Below, in pieces: positions 15,073 through 16,388 of a stretch of 16,388 nucleotides of DNA. The DNA is from Candidatus Avimonoglobus intestinipullorum. GTDB lineage: Bacteria; Bacillota; Clostridia; UBA1381. The position numbers were made by a program, and so were the translations under genes. The notes under the pieces are model-generated. The model was not told where the DNA came from and made no database searches. It was given only the letters and a program-made list of their open reading frames with translations. How positions within the stretch are numbered: the first letter of the stretch is position 1; every line of letters begins with the position of its first letter. The stretch covers positions 1 to 16,388 of the forward strand of contig DVND01000032.1 of the NCBI GenBank assembly GCA_018714645.1, read 5' to 3'.

Positions 15073-16284
15073 ATGGCGAAAATTAACGACAATTTTTTAA
15101 AGCTTCCGGGGAATTATTTGTTTTCCACGATTGCGCAAAAGGTGGCGGCGCATACCGCCGCGCACCCGGAGCAGAAAATCATTAAAATGGGGATCGGGGA
15201 CGTGACGCGCCCGCTGGTTCCCGCGGTGATTGAGCAGATGCACCGGGCTGTGGATGAGATGGGCACGCCGGAGGGGTTTCACGGCTACGGCCCGGAGCAG
15301 GGATACGAATTCCTGCGCCAATTGATTGCGGACAATGACTACAAGGCGCGCGGCGTGGAGATTGACGCGGATGAGATTTTTGTGTCGGACGGGGCGAAGT
15401 CGGACTGCGGGAATATCACCGATATTTTCTCCGTGGACAACGTGGTTGCGGTATGCGACCCGGTATATCCGGTCTATGTGGATTCCAACGCCATGAGCGG
15501 CAGGGCGGGGGAGTTTGCGGACGGCAAATGGACGAAATTGGTGTATATGGAATGCGTGGAGGAAAACGGCTTCCTGCCGCAGATCCCAAAGCAGAAGGTG
15601 GACATGATCTATCTGTGCTTCCCCAACAACCCCACGGGCATGACCGCCACCAGGGAGCAGCTGGCATCCTGGGTGCGGTATGCAAAGGAGCAGGGGGCGG
15701 TTATCCTGTTTGATTCCGCCTATGAAGCGTTTATCACCGACCCGGATATCCCCCACAGCATTTTTGAAATTGAGGGCGCAAAGGACTGCGCCATTGAATT
15801 CCGCAGTTTCTCCAAAACCGCCGGCTTCACCGGGACGCGGTGCGCGTATACGGTGATCCCCAAAAGCGTGACGGTGGAGGGGACGGCTTTGAACGCGCTG
15901 TGGAACCGGCGGCAGTGCACGAAGTTCAACGGCGTGCCGTATGTGATCCAGAGGGCCGCCGCCGCGGTGTATTCCGAGGAGGGAAAGAAGCAGACGCGGG
16001 AGACGATTTCCTATTATTTGGAAAATGCGAAAATCATCCGGCAGGGCCTGCAGGAGGCGGGGCTCACGGTCTATGGGGGCGTAAATGCGCCGTATATCTG
16101 GGCAAAAACGCCGGACGGGAAAGGCTCCTGGGAATTTTTTGAGGAGCTTTTGCAGCGGGCGGGCGTTGTTACGACGCCGGGGGCGGGCTTTGGCCCCAGC
16201 GGCGAAGGCTATATCCGCCTGACGGCGTTCAGCACCCGCGAGGCCACCCAGGAAGCGGTGGAACGGGTCAAACAAATGCTGTAA
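15073..16284 (+). CDS. dapL: LL-diaminopimelate aminotransferase
   Basis: A 403-residue PLP-dependent class I/II aminotransferase. It converts L-tetrahydrodipicolinate directly to LL-diaminopimelate with glutamate as donor, bypassing the acylated DapD/DapC/DapE route. The N-terminus NDNFLKLPGNYLFSTIA and the VTRPL motif are diagnostic of DapL. CFPNNPTGM carries the substrate-carboxylate Asn, and the PLP Schiff-base lysine is K248 in RSFSKTAGFTGTR. ATG 15073 is chosen because AGGAAGGA (15056-15063) is 9 nt upstream and DapL proteins start MAKIN or similar; ATG 15064, 9 nt earlier, lies directly against the ribosome site. It is co-transcribed with dapF, so the two genes together carry tetrahydrodipicolinate to meso-DAP. 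Confidence 0.97.
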   Translation: MAKINDNFLKLPGNYLFSTIAQKVAAHTAAHPEQKIIKMGIGDVTRPLVPAVIEQMHRAVDEMGTPEGFHGYGPEQGYEFLRQLIADNDYKARGVEIDADEIFVSDGAKSDCGNITDIFSVDNVVAVCDPVYPVYVDSNAMSGRAGEFADGKWTKLVYMECVEENGFLPQIPKQKVDMIYLCFPNNPTGMTATREQLASWVRYAKEQGAVILFDSAYEAFITDPDIPHSIFEIEGAKDCAIEFRSFSKTAGFTGTRCAYTVIPKSVTVEGTALNALWNRRQCTKFNGVPYVIQRAAAAVYSEEGKKQTRETISYYLENAKIIRQGLQEAGLTVYGGVNAPYIWAKTPDGKGSWEFFEELLQRAGVVTTPGAGFGPSGEGYIRLTAFSTREATQEAVERVKQML

Positions 16285-16287
16285 TGG

Positions 16288-16317
16288 AAAAGGGCGCGGC
16301 GCGCCCTTTTTATTTTT
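16288..16317 (+). terminator. Rho-independent terminator of dapF-dapL
   Basis: A perfect 10-bp stem (16288-16297 with 16301-16310; core AGGGCGC/GCGCCCT) around a 3-nt loop, with a T-run interrupted by one A through 16317. It starts 4 nt after the dapL stop. Confidence 0.93.
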
Positions 16318-16347
16318 GGAAGAATGTACGAATTTCCCGTTTCCCTA

Positions 16348-16376
16348 TTTACAAATACCGGGCTTCATAATATAAT
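16348..16376 (+). promoter_or_regulatory. Promoter for a gene beyond the right edge
   Basis: TTTACA (16348-16353), a 17-bp spacer, then a perfect TATAAT (16371-16376). Only 12 bases follow, so the gene it drives is not visible. The interval 16318-16347 holds nothing else I can support. Confidence 0.8.
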
Positions 16377-16388
16377 AGCACTATATGA

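Noticed and set aside
15097..16275. A 392-codon minus-strand open frame opposite dapL
   Set aside because: It mirrors the dapL frame, is Arg/His/Pro-rich and has no recognisable motif. It is a codon-bias shadow.

Overview
The window looks like a chromosomal segment of an anaerobic Clostridia-type Firmicute with a medium-to-high GC content. The support is indirect: strong purine-rich Shine-Dalgarno sites before almost every gene, consensus -35/-10 promoters with 17-bp spacers, an S-layer-homology (SLH) surface protein, a YtrA-type GntR/ABC operon, and the DapL route to diaminopimelate. Genus cannot be named from this sequence. All genes appear intact except the first, whose 5' end lies outside the window. 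I see no tRNA, rRNA, insertion sequence, CRISPR array or phage gene.

Layout. (1) Positions 1-4459, + strand: the 3' end of an unrecognised, probably extracellular protein, overlapping by 11 nt a 1167-residue secreted protein with two LamG-like/Ig-like modules, a Ser/Gly linker and three C-terminal SLH domains. A strong terminator follows. (2) 4627-7758: a monocistronic cytoplasmic GH38 alpha-mannosidase with its own promoter and terminator. (3) 7760-10230: a three-gene operon encoding an AEC-family permease, a DusB-type tRNA-dihydrouridine synthase and a GNAT acetyltransferase. (4) 10303-12186: typA/bipA, a ribosome-associated GTPase, which converges on the next operon through a terminator that contains both stop codons. 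(5) 12213-14115, - strand: a tightly packed GntR repressor / ABC ATPase / ABC-2 permease operon. Its consensus promoter overlaps a perfect 17-bp inverted repeat plus a third half-site, so it is probably autoregulated. (6) 14162-16317, + strand: dapF-dapL, the last two steps to meso-diaminopimelate (for peptidoglycan and lysine), divergent from the GntR operon and closed by a terminator. (7) A near-consensus promoter at 16348-16376 serves a gene outside the window.

How the genes relate. Most are housekeeping or common accessory functions in separate transcription units, and nothing ties them into a single pathway. The region least explained by known families is the surface-protein pair at the left end. 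The best-defined regulatory structure is the GntR operator/promoter at 14057-14115. I found no clear case for a wholly new system; the findings are local features worth checking.
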